A stretch of DNA of 64,000 nucleotides from Eukaryota sp. TZLM1-RC (GCA_040285825.1 JAUPSS010000006.1:310001-374000), one strand, 5' to 3'. Numbered from the stretch's first letter, positions 1-10,309 are shown. Translations and numbers: made by a program. The notes: generated by a model from the sequence alone, not told the origin.

Positions 1-74
1 GTGTGTAAGATTATTATAAAAAGATGTGTATTCATCTGATTTATTTGTACTACGTTTTCTATCACGTTTATCGC

Positions 75-356
75 CCCCCCCCCCCCGACGCTTTTTTGAA
101 CCAGGTCTTCCCAGCATTTTACAACATTTTTCTTCAGGATGTTTGTTGGTTTTGCATGAGCTACACCATTGCTATGAGGATTTGGGTCGACTACGTCTAG
201 AATTCTCTCTAGAGCTTTCAAAAGGACCGTTTTACTGGCTTCATCCTTATTGCGCGGGGGCGTGTTTGCCAAAAGCTGTTTTGATTAAATTGAGGATTCA
301 AGGCTATTGACCTTGTTTACAAATACATTTTCCAAATCGAAAACATCATCACCAGT
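75..356 (-). CDS. Downstream exons after the P-loop gene, or gag-like tail (left copy)
   Basis: Removing a 36-nt GT-AG intron (276-311) joins two open stretches, the first containing TGDDVFDLENVF and the second KDEASKTVLLKALERI followed by LKKNVVKCWEDLVQ. In another frame the same DNA shows a CX2CX4HX4C zinc knuckle (CSSCKTNKHPEEKC), the pattern of a retroelement gag. Downstream of the right-arm copy lies a retropepsin-like motif. A frame change between the two readings would give a normal gag C-terminus, so this may be gag and not an extension of the P-loop gene. Two good frames in the same DNA leave this unresolved. Confidence 0.4.
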
Positions 357-380
357 TTCTTATTACTCGTATTAAACTTA

Positions 381-856
381 TCAATCCAAATATATATAAA
401 AATGTCCATCAATTGGCTGTTAGTTTTATCGTTAATGGACGTGCGGAGTTTCATTAATTGACAAGTTTGAGAGAAAAATAGTGGGTAACTTTTGGTATTT
501 TTAAACGTTGTGATACCGAGCATTAACATTAATTGATCTGTGATTAGTAAGAAAATTCAAACCCTTCATCTAGCCAAGCTAGCCAATGAGCAATACCGTT
601 GGTTTCGACTCTGTTGGGTTCATCTGCAACACAAACATCAGATTTTTAGTTGCAAAAATTCGCAAATTTACCGGTATCGGGAGTTAAGTAAACTTGGAGA
701 CCAGCCTAAACTTAATAAAAAATAATTACAAACTTTTTGCAAAAGACGCACAACAGTGGTTTTCCCAATGGAGGAGAGACCAGAGATATATAGACGTTTC
801 TCTCTGAAAGCACTTTTAACTCCAATAAGAAATTCATCATTTAGTTTGTTATTACC
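381..856 (-). CDS. Multi-exon P-loop NTPase-like protein (left copy)
   Basis: Mirror image of 62320-62795, with the same exon layout and a first exon of exactly 123 nt. The first exon gives RLYISGLSSIGKTTVVRL: a beta strand, a Walker A loop of form GxxxxGKT and a following helix. A later exon has LPTVFLSNLSINET, which resembles the sensor strand of viral SF3 helicases, and HWLAWLDEG, which could be Walker B. The 5' end is not found; upstream DNA after an acceptor-like TTTGTAG is AT-rich. A nucleotide or nucleoside kinase is an alternative. Family is not assigned. Confidence 0.5.
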
Positions 857-1042
857 CTACAAATTATCCAAGATTTCAGAATAAAGTTAACAAATAGATT
901 AAGGATGAATAGATATTTGATAAATAGAATCAAAAATATTAAAATTGTTTAAGATTAGTGATGAGATATAAAAATAAATAAATATAAACGTATTACAAAG
1001 TTATTAAAATTAATTCATATAATTATTTCAATTTTAAAAATT

Positions 1043-1420
1043 CTAATAAATATATTGCTGACAAAATTGAAGATTAACGTCGACGGTTATAATGGTGTTG
1101 TTAATAACCTGTTTCTCACAGATTGGATGCAATAACCTTTTTGTGAATTTTGGCAACTCTGTGGGATAAAATAATCTGCAACAACAATAATTTGTTTTCT
1201 TTAAATTGGGCTTCACAATAAAATAAAATAAATTCAAGTGTCTGTCAGTAACTAACCATAGGTCGTCTCTTTGATCTGATGCATTGTCTATACAATATAT
1301 ACAATCTCTATCTCTGTGCAGAACTACCTTAGCTTTCTCAGTGGCGAGTGGTATGTTGGAAATCCACATAGTGCCGTGCCTCCTCTGGATTTTTATGGTC
1401 CACAACCTGGTGTATGCCAT
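1043..1420 (-). CDS. Hypothetical 125-aa ORF
   Basis: Starts at an ATG and runs 125 codons to a TAG. No domain recognised. The C-terminal two thirds are conserved in the right arm (61928-62131), where the 5' part is replaced by another repeat, so the inverted-repeat boundary falls inside this frame. It lies upstream of the P-loop gene on the same strand and may be its 5' exon region. The interior contains a possible GT...TTGCAG intron, so the true protein may differ. Confidence 0.35.
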   Translation of the reverse strand: MAYTRLWTIKIQRRHGTMWISNIPLATEKAKVVLHRDRDCIYCIDNASDQRDDLWLVTDRHLNLFYFIVKPNLKKTNYCCCRLFYPTELPKFTKRLLHPICEKQVINNTIITVDVNLQFCQQYIY

Positions 1421-1659
1421 TCCTTCAACAGTTCCGTCTTTCTACATTACCCCCAACCATCACATACTTCTAGCTTGGTCTCTTTTCTCTCTGTATATCC
1501 ACACTCCAGCCCTTCAGCAAGTAATAATGATAAATAATAAGTTCATCTTTTCAACAACGTTTCTCTAATGTCATCCTCTGACGAACATCTTGATAAACAA
1601 TCTATCACCAATCATATTCAGTATCATAAAAAAACAGTAATGATTTAGTTTATGACCAA

Positions 1660-2040
1660 AACAAACATTAAGCCAAAAGGAAAATAACCAATGCAAATAT
1701 GCTGATCCCCATATTTCTACACAGTGACTATCTAGGATAAACCTTGACAGAGCACACTGGTAGATGAAAAGTATCGGTACAGTTGTAACAAAAAGGCACT
1801 ATTTGAACGAACTTATATGCGCTCACAACGAAATTGAGAAAGGTTTTCAATATCGACATATATTTCAGCAAAAGGAGAAACTTCAGGTGAAGTTTTGACG
1901 GACTGTGGTGAATCAGTCCTTGGTATATTGGATGATGGATCTTCTATAGTTTTGATAAACTCCTTCTTTAAATACTTGTGGAATCTATCCCTGATTGATT
2001 GGTATGTGTGGCAGAGGAGCTGAGATTCTGTGATTCGCTA
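1660..2040. repeat. Inverted copy of 44.46-44.80 kb
   Basis: Reverse complement of the 3' half and downstream flank of the Rap1-like Myb gene at 44304-44672. Only the C-terminal part of that gene is present here. Several substitutions separate the copies, so the duplication is older than the tandem array at 20-26 kb. Confidence 0.8.
1815..2033 (-). pseudogene. Rap1-type Myb protein, C-terminal fragment
   Basis: Encodes the last third of the Myb-like domain (YQSIRDRFHKYLKKEF) and the acidic tail ending in QFRCERI, homologous to 44304-44672. The residues QSIRDRFHKYL are closer to the canonical Rap1 Myb third helix than those in the longer copy. There is no start; the 5' part is lost at the repeat boundary near 2040. 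Confidence 0.65.
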
Positions 2041-2440
2041 AATGAATGTTAAAGGGAATCAATTTAGAATGCAAGGGTTTGATTTTCCACTCTAGCAGGA
2101 AGTTTCTATCAGAAGCGTTCTTAGTCATTCTATAAAGTTTTTCCAGTGTCCGTCGATAAAACTCTCTGTTTGAATTGAACTTACTTTTTTGAGCATCATA
2201 TGTGTGTTGACCACTCCCAGATACCTCGACATCATTGGAATAGGAGGGTTAGATGGATGAGATCGGCGTTGATTACCCGTAGATATTGAATCCATGTTGG
2301 TAGGTGAACGTGATGAATGATGCAGTACTCTGCTTGGTCTCAAACATCCATCGAAGCCTTCATTCAGAGGAGAAGAAAACCATTTTTTTTGAATTGGAAA
2401 TCTTTGTGAATGTCTGACTTTTGACTAAATTATATCACCT
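2040..2440. repeat. Inverted copy of 36.85-37.24 kb
   Basis: Reverse complement of about 36850-37235, including the small open frame with SPTNMDSISTGNQ and the segment ending in a run that reads ...DFQFKK on the other copy. Divergence is low. It abuts the reverse-transcriptase tail at 2440. Confidence 0.85.
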
Positions 2441-2955
2441 CTATTGTCAAATCTGTTTGATACTGAAGATGATTTTCATAAGAATAATAGAGGTGATGTT
2501 ATATTACCTGGATTAGATGGAAGTTTCATTTTATTGGATGTAATGTCTGTTGATCCTTGTAATGCCTCAAATGAAAGGCCAGTTAATTCTGAAATTCATA
2601 ATCCTCTTTCAAATGCTGAAAATTTCAAATTCAAAAAATACAATGAACCTTTGTCCAAATTGGCCAGTCTACAGCATGCAAAATACAATTTGTATCCATT
2701 TGTATTTTCCCTTTTTGGTTCACTTGCACCAACTGCTTTACGTTTTTTGGAAGATTTTGAAATGATTGTAAAGAGAAGAACTGGCAGAAATTTCAACAGA
2801 TTGTTTTGGCAAAATAGAATTGTGTTTTCTATTTTTAAGGGGATGTTGAAGATGGTTTCTGATGCTTTGCTTTCTCTTGGATCTCACTATGAGAGAGTTG
2901 CATCTAGTGTTTTTGTTTTGGGAGAGATGGTTTTTTTAGATGTTGATTTATAGGT
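2440..2955 (+). pseudogene. Reverse transcriptase C-terminal nuclease-like domain
   Basis: About 170 codons without a convincing ATG. The segment GDVILPGLDGSFILLDVMSV, then NAENFKFKKY and PFVFSLFGSLAPTALRFL matches the C-terminal region of a widespread non-LTR-type reverse transcriptase family whose tail looks like a PD-(D/E)XK nuclease: an acidic residue, then LDVxxV, then a Lys-rich helix. Related tails are at 8683-8790, 36116-36165 and 49170-49610. The catalytic reverse-transcriptase part is missing here. The nuclease assignment is inferred from motif shape. Confidence 0.6.
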
Positions 2956-2959
2956 TTTG

Positions 2960-3490
2960 AATAAAATTAAAAAATTTTTTAAAAAAAAATTATATCACTA
3001 CTGATGAAGATTGCTTTCACCAGATTGCTGATTCAACTATTGATTTAGTGAATGTGTTTGCTACCCATGGTCATTTTATACACATCAAAAGTAATTTGAC
3101 TATGATTATTGCTATGTTACTGAAGTATCATTTCAATTTAAATTCAATGGTGATATATGGTAAATTTATTTAAATTTTGTGTCTCATGGGGTTTACTTCT
3201 TTGAAATTTTGATTTTAACTTTGTGTTTTTTCGCTTATGTTTGTTTACTACTATTTTATTGGAGTCTCTACCAAATATTGAGAGTAATTCTCTTTATTTT
3301 GAGTCTCTATTTATAAATACATAATCGACTGAGTAATCATCAATCAATCAGTTTTTAACTGTTTGAGGTTGATTACGGCCAAGAAAGATCTGATTACGTG
3401 TGTCTGTATAGTCTACATGTTTTTGGATCTTTGTAGGTTTGATACTTACAACAATTTTATTTAATGAATTAATTTGAGGTTTTCTTTTTT
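2960..3490 (+). repeat. Rep-C dispersed repeat, copy 1
   Basis: Ends with the conserved block reading ESLPNIESNSLYFESL-like peptide, a stop, then a conserved non-coding tail containing gtctgtatagtctacatg (3400-3420). Upstream it retains an open piece with ADSTIDLVNVFATHGHF. Other copies: 15885-16065, 30370-30605, 33240-33495, 42110-42535, 51020-51265, 59825-60080. Confidence 0.8.
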
Positions 3491-3523
3491 TACCTCAACA
3501 AAATTAATTTATTTTTATTTTCT

Positions 3524-3880
3524 TTATTTTTGGCTGGTAAACCACTTTCCTTTCTTTTTGGCTCGGTCGAACTTGTATAGGATTGTATATTGTTGTTTTT
3601 TGATTTGACCAACCGAAATAAATGTTTCTTCCGTCAATTGTTTTCGTACAGCCTTACGGGAATTTTCTGCTATGTAACCTGTAAGAACTGGAAAAAACTC
3701 CAGCTTTTCCCCTTTGTACATTTCACTTTTTGATTTTGACAAATTTGAAGGTTTTCTACCCGGAGGAAACAGTGCATCATTAAAAGCATAATCCTTGAGC
3801 AATAGTAGGTACTGTTTAAATATATGGATAAACTTTAGTTGGAATGACGACCTTCCGCCATTTGTCGGTTTTTTTCTCTT
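3524..3880 (-). CDS. Hypothetical ORF, no ATG
   Basis: An open frame of about 115 codons including FNDALFPPGRKPSNLSKSK and KKQQYTILYKFDRAKKKGKW. Lysine-rich C-terminus. It lacks an ATG and looks like one exon or a fragment. Not recognised. It lies between Rep-C copy 1 and another hypothetical frame on the same strand. Confidence 0.3.
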   Translation of the reverse strand, partial: KRKKPTNGGRSSFQLKFIHIFKQYLLLLKDYAFNDALFPPGRKPSNLSKSKSEMYKGEKLEFFPVLTGYIAENSRKAVRKQLTEETFISVGQIKKQQYTILYKFDRAKKKGKWFTSQK

Positions 3881-3978
3881 GTAAATTTATCTATTTTTGG
3901 AATGAGATTCTGTTTGATGTTTTGCTATTTACCACATCTTTTACTTTTAAAGCCATTATATCGGATTATGAAAAAATA

Positions 3979-4430
3979 CTAGAATAAAAATAAGGAAAAA
4001 TTTCTTTTGAAAAAATGGATTTCAATTTCAGTTGCATCTATCCAATAATGTTGTAGTATGTGAAAATTTACCCTTGCGAAACGAAGTAACAAGTTTCTCT
4101 GCTGGAGGATACACATACATTTTGGTATTCGTCTTGGGTGGAAGGGTGTTTTCAACCAACCATCTTCATATTCAAAAAGGACACCTAGTTGTTTATCGCG
4201 AACTGTGGGAGTTCCTGGTGTGAGATTTGGGGTTGTACAATAATTTGGAGATACTTGTACTTCTTCGTTCTGTGGATTCTCCTCTTTTATCGAATATCTG
4301 GATCCTTCTGTTTTTTCAAATTTGTTAATTGTGGACATTGATTGTTTTTTGATAACATCGAATTTGGCAGCTCGTCTAACTTTTGGTGTTGCTAATTTGG
4401 GCACCGAATAACCTTTGTTGATATATTTGC
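3979..4430 (-). pseudogene. Hypothetical protein with a frameshift
   Basis: Two overlapping frames, the first with TPKVRRAAKFDVIKKQSMS and PNLTPGTPTVRDKQLG, the second with TKMYVYPPAEKLVTSF. A one-base shift near 4150 would join them into a basic, Ser/Thr-rich protein of roughly 135 aa. No start codon is clear. Not recognised. Confidence 0.3.
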
Positions 4431-4689
4431 GCTACAATTGTTTTATTATGAATAGTGTATGGTTGGTGTTGAACAGTGTTTTCTGGAACGTTGGAAATGA
4501 TTCGCAAAATGAATGTTAAAGGGAATCAATTCTTTTCAGTTTCATCCCATCCTTTATTGTTTTATATACCATTATGATTTTTTATTATTTAATTGACCAA
4601 GACTTTTCCTCCTTAGCTGCGGCAATGAGACCTCTTAATATAAATTGTACTTTTAGAATATTATATTGAGCTATTGCATTCCTTACATA

Positions 4690-4875
4690 TTCATCAACCT
4701 AACATCCTAATTTACACTGACGCCTCTGAAAAAACTATCACAGAAATCGGAGGCCTCCATGTCAATCCCACTGTCGCTACCGCAACAAAAACAACAAAAC
4801 AGAAAACCTAGCATTAATTGAGAATAATAATTGTTAGTCTATACACTATTTTATTGAGTGTAGTTAAACTTATTT
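4690..4875 (+). pseudogene. Ty3/gypsy RNase H fragment with LTR edge
   Basis: Reads ILIYTDASEKTITEIGGL, the start of a retroelement RNase H domain with the TDAS catalytic Asp. It is followed by TGTTAGTCTATACACTA, which is the reverse complement of the LTR end at 13379. The segment is an inverted relative of 13370-13520. Confidence 0.7.
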
Positions 4876-4939
4876 ATTTATACTTGTCAATTAGTTTTAT
4901 GTTTATTGTTACCTCATTTCCGTCGTAATAAATTACTCT

Positions 4940-5770
4940 CTCTTTATACATATGTATGTACTATCAACATTGTGTTTAGCTTATTTCACTATACATATTC
5001 AAGACCACTGTGATTCGAACACATGTAACTGGTACTTCTTGAGAGTGTCTATATTGTTGTTTTCGGAAGACATCGAAGTTATAGAACAATGGGGCTATAT
5101 TGAAAAGGATGTTTATGAATGGGGCTATTTTGAAAAGTGGGTGTTCTCAAATGGGGCTCTTTTGTAAATATCCCAAAATGTTTTTGAAGTTATGTAAAAT
5201 GATAGGGATTATGGTCAATGATAATGAAAATCTACACATTATACTCACATTCACACACTTTAAACACTATCAACATTGTTTTTTAGCTTATTCGATTATA
5301 CATATTCAAGACCACAGTGATTCGAACACATTCATTTTTCCAACATTATTTTCCAACATAAAAGTTGAAGAAAATAGTAAAATGAGATAACCAAAATATC
5401 ACATTACATAATACTGATTTCAATGAATTAACAATGTTGTAAGTAACACATAGAATCTGTTTGTAGAATTTAACAAAGATTTATGAAAGAGTTGTATGAC
5501 TTTTTTTGACTTTCTCTATCAAATATTAAAAACTCTTATATACCATTTTATACTCGCAAAAACAAATACAATACACACATAATTTAAAAGTTTTACAATT
5601 TTATAGTTTATTTTGAAGTTAGGCAAAATGATAGGGATTATGGTCAATGGTAATGAAAATCTACACATTACACTCACATTCACACACTTTAAACACTATC
5701 AACATTGTGGTTAGCTTATTTCACTATACATATTCAAGACCACAGTGAATAGGGAAAATGAAAATCTATA
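4940..5770. repeat. Satellite-like repeat Sat-D, tandem copies
   Basis: The block aaaatgatagggattatggt occurs near 5200 and near 5625, a spacing of about 425 bp, with matching flanks (tacatattcaagaccac, cacattcacacactttaaac). The same unit is at 10540-11195 with a spacing near 455 bp, and partial copies are at 16840-16965 and 37240-37340. No gene seen inside. Confidence 0.8.
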
Positions 5771-5980
5771 AATTATCATAAGGTCCTTTATCTTGTGATT
5801 GAATTTCCGGTTATTGTCTTTTTTGGGTCTTTGATAAGAACAAGCACAGTAAACATACACAAAGGGGGAGAAGCCTGCAGGAAGGGGTGAAGGAATCACC
5901 GCAGGAGTCACGGGAATTGGCAAAGAGGAGCTGGATGGTTGGAACGGTGGATCACCGAAAATGACCCGCTTTTTGGGCAT
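5711..5980 (-). CDS. Hypothetical proline-rich protein
   Basis: Starting at the ATG at 5980 the frame reads MPKKRVIFGDPPFQPSSSSL and continues Pro/Ser-rich, then KDNNRKFNHKIKD. It overlaps the edge of the Sat-D repeat. May be a first exon. Function unknown. Confidence 0.3.
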   Translation of the reverse strand: MPKKRVIFGDPPFQPSSSSLPIPVTPAVIPSPLPAGFSPFVYVYCACSYQRPKKDNNRKFNHKIKDLMIIYRFSFSLFTVVLNMYSEIS

Positions 5981-6159
5981 TCTACGTACGTTACTGAGTA
6001 GATACCTGAACTTGGAACTATAAGACCTACAGGACATATGTAACGAATGGAAATGAACTTTTGCCATGTATCTAGTAGTTTTGCAAAATGTAAAATACGT
6101 CAATACCGGTATTTACATACACTCCCTTTTGACAAGTAATTATCCTCGTTATCCTTCCG

Positions 6160-6760
6160 CTAACGTGTAGTCTTCCTCCAGCTCCAGCGCCCCCTCGTCC
6201 TCCTCCAGTCCCGCCGAAAGCTCTCGTGTAGAGTCTCTTAATGAGGAAATAGCTGAGCTGAGAGCTAGACTTTCCTCCGCCCCTGAATCTGATAATCTGT
6301 TCGAAAGCCCCTCAAAACTTGAAACTGTACCCGCAAAGAGAATGAGTCCTCCCCTCGACTAATAACTAATAACTAAGTAACTAACTTAACTTAACTAACT
6401 TAACTACTAAGGTACTAAGTTAACTAGTTAATTAACCTTTCACTAAGTACTACTAGTAGTAACCTAAGTTATAAGTTTACCCTCCCCCTAGTTTCACCCA
6501 ACCTTCCGTCAAATCTGACGAAGACGAAATTTGTCCTCCTCATTCTAATCTGCAGGCCTACGAACTTCGTCAAATCTCGTCCGAAGAGCAACTCCATCAA
6601 ACCATGCTCCCTCACTTCCTCTTTACTATCTCGCCTATAGTGTTGGAAACCTTTGAAATTCTCGAAGGTGTTGACCCCCGTGACCCCTCTGCCGTCCTCT
6701 CTAACTTACTCTCTTTCTGTCAAAGTGAAGATCCTGTTGTGACTTATTAACAGTTTCAAT
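6160..6760 (+). pseudogene. Gag-like fragment of a gypsy element
   Basis: First a Ser/Pro-rich, then coiled-coil-like stretch (RVESLNEEIAELRARL). After a low-complexity interruption (6361-6480) a second open part reads SSEEQLHQTMLPHF and SPIVLETFEILEGVDPRD. The second part matches a segment near 12640-12710 (IAPIVLETFEI), which lies in another gag relic. Capsid-region assignment is by context only. Confidence 0.5.
6361..6480. repeat. Low-complexity TAACTAA tract
   Basis: About 120 bp of irregular taactaa / ttaactaac / ctactagtag words between two gag-like coding parts. It could be an expanded intron, since CTAAC resembles the branch-point word in the other introns, or a simple-sequence insertion. 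Confidence 0.6.
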
Positions 6761-6789
6761 CAATTCAAGAAATTCCAAACCGATCTCTT

Positions 6790-7167
6790 TTTAATTTACA
6801 GTTTTGCTGTAAAAAGCTTCAACAAAAATTGTCAAAGATTTTTGAAAGCTTGGATTTTGATGTTAGACTTGGCTTGGCCAAGAAAAAGAATCCCGCTTTT
6901 GCAAATCTTTTACAAGATATGTGTGACAGTACTTCTTTTGCCTTAGTAACAACAATTCCCCAAGTTTATGGTACTCTCTTAACCGATTCTGCTTGGACTC
7001 TAAATATGAGATTTCGTTCCTTTATCTGGCCTGATAATTTACCTCATAATTTAATTTGTAAATGTTCTCGATGTCTGAAGGGGTTTCTCAGAAGTTTTTG
7101 GTCTGGGTTCAAATGTAAGAAGTGTTTTTCCAATTGCTGGCTGAATGAAATAAAGCCAGGAGAGTAA
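6790..7167 (+). pseudogene. Reverse transcriptase C-terminal zinc-finger region
   Basis: Follows a TTTACAG acceptor-like site. Reads PQVYGTLLTDSAWTLNMRFR, then LPHNLICKCSRCLKGF and KCKKCFSNCWL. The layout (a substrate-like helix with LTDSAW, then paired CxxC motifs) fits the region between the polymerase and the nuclease-like tail of the reverse transcriptase family also seen at 18-26 kb. The segment is isolated, with no polymerase next to it. 7168-7560 holds nothing I recognise. Confidence 0.5.
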
Positions 7168-7563
7168 CTTGCGAAGGAAGCTAGAGCAGTTGGTACATCA
7201 CTGTGCTTTTTGTAAATTAAGTTTACATCAGTTTGTATGGAGTTTGATTTGTTATTCTGCTTTTGATTGAATTAATAATTAGTTGGGTTATTGGTACATA
7301 TATACACATATACATTTTAGAACTCACTCTGTTCTATAAATTTTCCGTGTCTGAAGCGAATCAAGCTGAGACTTTACTGACCATATCACGTTGCTGAATA
7401 ATCGCCCTTGTAGTTTCAGCTGCTGAATCAACTGTTGAAAGAGATTCATTGACAGGCTGTAATTAAAAAAATCAATAGGCAACATACATTAGATGCTAAT
7501 TGAATTTTGTCATGGAAACTGTCGAGCGAGTTAGCGACAGGAGAGAATTGAGGGCTATCTCCA

Positions 7564-8160
7564 TTACTGATTGCTGGGGAGTTCTTCGATTACAACATCT
7601 ACAACATCTTTTTCTTCATCATCAATTTGGAAATCATACTGCTTCATATCCTCAATAGGATTGAACTCTTCCAGCGTAGCCAACTGTTGGTTCCTTTTGA
7701 TTGGATCATGAGGATACAAGTGTTTGTCAACTTTCAAAATAGCTGAAAGTACTTCACGAGCTTCTACAATTTCTCCCAGATATTCTATTATCACAATATG
7801 GGCTGGCAAACTTTGTCCCTTTTTGAATGAATAAACACCTTTCTCATGTTGTCATCAATCAAAGGACCCACGGTACAATTGCGTTTCTTTGTTTTCTTTT
7901 CGCGTCTTTTCGGCGTCTTGCAGATTTCTGTTCATGCTCAACCATTAACACCGTTTGGGCAGCTGCTTGTCCAGCTGCTTGTCCCATGCGATTGATCAAC
8001 ATCTCAGCCTCAGGACATAAGGCAGCAGTGATTGACGGCATTTGTTGAACATGTTGTGGAGTTGGAAGGAGGAGACATGGGTCTCAGTACAATCGATTGT
8101 TCAATTGGCATTTCTACGGCTTCAGATTCAACGACATTGTTGTAATCATTCATTTCAGAG
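7564..8160 (-). CDS. Spliced hypothetical protein with acidic C-terminus
   Basis: Removing a 34-nt GT-AG intron (7843-7876) joins an Ala/Arg-rich exon (EAEMLINRMGQAAGQAAAQ, then KSARRRKDAKRKQRNA) in phase to an exon reading GVYSFKKGQSLPAHIVIIEY and ending in an acidic tail, DDEEKDVVDVVIEELPSNQ. The probable start near 8155 reads MNDYNNVVESEAVEMPI, but a one-base break or second intron lies near 8060. A related acidic tail occurs at 49078-49190 on the minus strand. Function unknown; the basic segment followed by an acidic tail suggests a nuclear protein. Confidence 0.5.
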
Positions 8161-8680
8161 GCAAGGCAGTTATGTTTATATCAATTGAATTTAAGGGGTT
8201 AGAAATTTTTAGTTCATACATTACACCCTTGAAAGTCAAATTTAACTTTAATGTATAATTTTACCAAAAAGTATAATTTAACTTCAAAGTACAATAAAAG
8301 TTGTATTGTTTTCAAGGTAATTTAGTGGGTGGGAATCTTTAACAGATTAACACCCCTTCATATGTACAATTATACTCTAAAGTTGAATTCAACTTCATAG
8401 TCTAATAACAATGAGAACATTTGGTCAAACATTAAAGTCTAAAAAAGTCTGATCACTTGCTTTAGACAAAAAAGTTACTAAAATAAAAAATGCCAACAGC
8501 AACAAAAAAGTAGAAATCACGGTTAGAGTGATTTAAATTAGAATTGTATAAAATAGTCTAAAAATGTGACGTAAATAGTACAACATTGAAGTTGAAATAA
8601 TCGCCTAAAAATCGAAACAAATCTAAATCTAAGAACTCTATCTCTATGTTTTTTGCAATATATTTATTCATTAGAAAGCT
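8161..8680. other. No gene seen
   Basis: AT-rich DNA with many stops in all frames. Several words built around taaagtataatttaact recur imperfectly (about 8235-8300 and 8370-8400), but I see no coding or RNA gene. Confidence 0.5.
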
Positions 8681-8682
8681 TT

Positions 8683-8790
8683 TAAATCAACATCTAAATA
8701 ATTCATCTCTCCCAAAACAAAAACACTAGATGCAACTCACTCATAGTGAGATCCATGCGAAAGCAAAGCATTTCAAAAGGCATGGTCGTG
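8683..8790 (-). pseudogene. Reverse transcriptase extreme C-terminus
   Basis: Reads SHYE, a TGA, then VASSVFVLGEMNYLDVDLKAF and a stop. This matches the end of the copy at 2860-2955 (SHYERVASSVFVLGEM), with the Arg codon changed to TGA. Confidence 0.65.
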
Positions 8791-8909
8791 ATCAGTTCAA
8801 CTTTTTGTTCATCAAAAATGATCACGGCCTGTTGCTCATTTCCAGCATCAGCTTTTTAACCCTGTGGTTAAACTTACAACTAATGTTAGATTTTGCTCTA
8901 AAATTAATT

Positions 8910-9776
8910 TAAGAGAAAAACATTCTGAGTGGGCGAGGGAGTGCCGACCGCAGAGGGAGAAACAGCCACAGGTGCTGTATTAAGAGGAGGATGAGCACTG
9001 TTGTTGGCTTGAACAACAGACTCCCTGAAATGTTCTCCTGACGGGAACTCTGCACACTATCTTCAGTGGTTATGGAGTTTTAGCACCACGTTGAGGCATT
9101 GAGATTTAATGAAGATTAATGAAAACACACCAGCAGTTAAAGAGTAATTTTGTAATCCTTCTGTAGTTCCTACAGAGCTCGCATATAAAATAGCTGTTCT
9201 TTTGATCATATCTGACAAGGATGTGACACAGATACAATCCCTGAAACTGCAGTTCCCAATATGAAACTTGAGATTATAATACGCGGTAGTGACCACAAGA
9301 TCTGATTGAGTTTTTTCCTTGTGAGATGGTACGTAATGAGTGTTCCGATGGCAGGAGAAAGTTTTCCATCTATAGAGTTTGTACTCAGAATTATAGTCTG
9401 AGCAACTTGGAGTCAAACTTTCGAAAGCAGGTGGCGCAAAATCAAAAATGATTGATTGGCCAAAATATCCATCCAACCTGAATCCAGGTGGAAATTGGTA
9501 TAATTCTTCGTTAGCATTGTTGTTGAGTAATTTTGCTACGGCCAAAAGGAATCGATAAGCAATCTGAGTGTCTCTATCTCTCACGGATGGAACGTGTGGC
9601 CAAATTCCTTTGTTACCAGACATTGAAGGTATGTTTAGGATGGAGTAAACATAGGAAAGAGCTAAAGATCTCTTGGCATCAGGAAGACGACAAATGTAGT
9701 TCTTGAGGTAAGAAAACTTACGATCTTTCAAAAAAGAGGACAGAGTATCGGATTCAGTGGCAGTGAGATCTGACAT
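8910..9776 (-). CDS. Hypothetical 237-aa protein
   Basis: A long intact frame from ATG 9776 to a TGA at 9063. It begins MSDLTATESDTLSSFLKDRK and contains RFLLAVAKLLNNNANEEL and PPGFRLDGYFGQSIIFDF. No signal peptide or membrane segment is evident, and no family is recognised. Downstream (8910-9050) a Pro/Ala/Ser-rich frame reads SAVGTPSPTQNVFLL and stops with TAA; it may be a 3' exon, but no in-phase splice pair was found. Being intact, this is one of the better candidates for a host or cargo gene here. Confidence 0.55.
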
Positions 9777-10027
9777 GGAAGAGAAATTTGGCGAAAGTGA
9801 AAGGCACCAAAATCAATTTCCCCACAGTAAGTATTTCCTCATTCTGTGTTCAATCAACAACATTATGTACATTTTCAGAGGAGAAAATTGTGACTGGTGC
9901 CCGTAGACACCATTAGGAAGGTTCAAAGCAGAAGGATGATTAAGTGTAAGGACCTGTCATTGAGGATGTATAGGGGGATGATGAGGAGCAAATTGTGGCT
10001 GGTGTCCGTAGACACCATTAGGAAGGT

Positions 10028-10300
10028 TCAAAGCAGAAGGATGATTAGATAGAGAGACATGAGTGATAATGTGTAGGGTGATGAGGAAGAGCAAATTGTT
10101 TCCAAATTGTTACAAAAAGAATGTGTTTCCTCATATTCAACTGTTTTGCCATGTTTTTTGGCACTAAAATAAATTTTTTGTGTTCTTGCTAAATGTGAAG
10201 TCAATTGAAGAACTATTTCACAAGAACTGTTCTGATCTTCCATCAGTTTTTTCACTTCTGCCATCAGTATTTGCTTCCTTTTGTGATATTTGCTGGTCAT
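10028..10300 (-). CDS. Hypothetical protein, N-terminal part
   Basis: Starts at ATG 10300 (MTSKYHKRKQILMAEVKKLM) and continues EIVLQLTSHLARTQK, then EYEETHSFCNN. A near-copy at 54100-54320 has ACG in place of this first ATG and is fused in frame to a gypsy integrase tail. The part after the Cys differs between copies, so only the first 65-70 residues are well supported. Function unknown. Confidence 0.45.
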   Translation of the reverse strand: MTSKYHKRKQILMAEVKKLMEDQNSSCEIVLQLTSHLARTQKIYFSAKKHGKTVEYEETHSFCNNLETICSSSSPYTLSLMSLYLIILLL

Positions 10301-10309
10301 TTTTTTGGA

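Larger units (their letters stand above)
1..1244. repeat. Left arm of a long inverted repeat
   Basis: This stretch is the reverse complement of about 61928-63198. The match is near-identical apart from small indels, the largest at C/G homopolymer runs. Position 1 pairs with about 63198, so the left arm probably continues outside the window. Homology stops abruptly near 1244 / 61928, inside the shared open frame described at 1043-1420. Each arm holds the P-loop gene, read outward in both. Confidence 0.9.
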
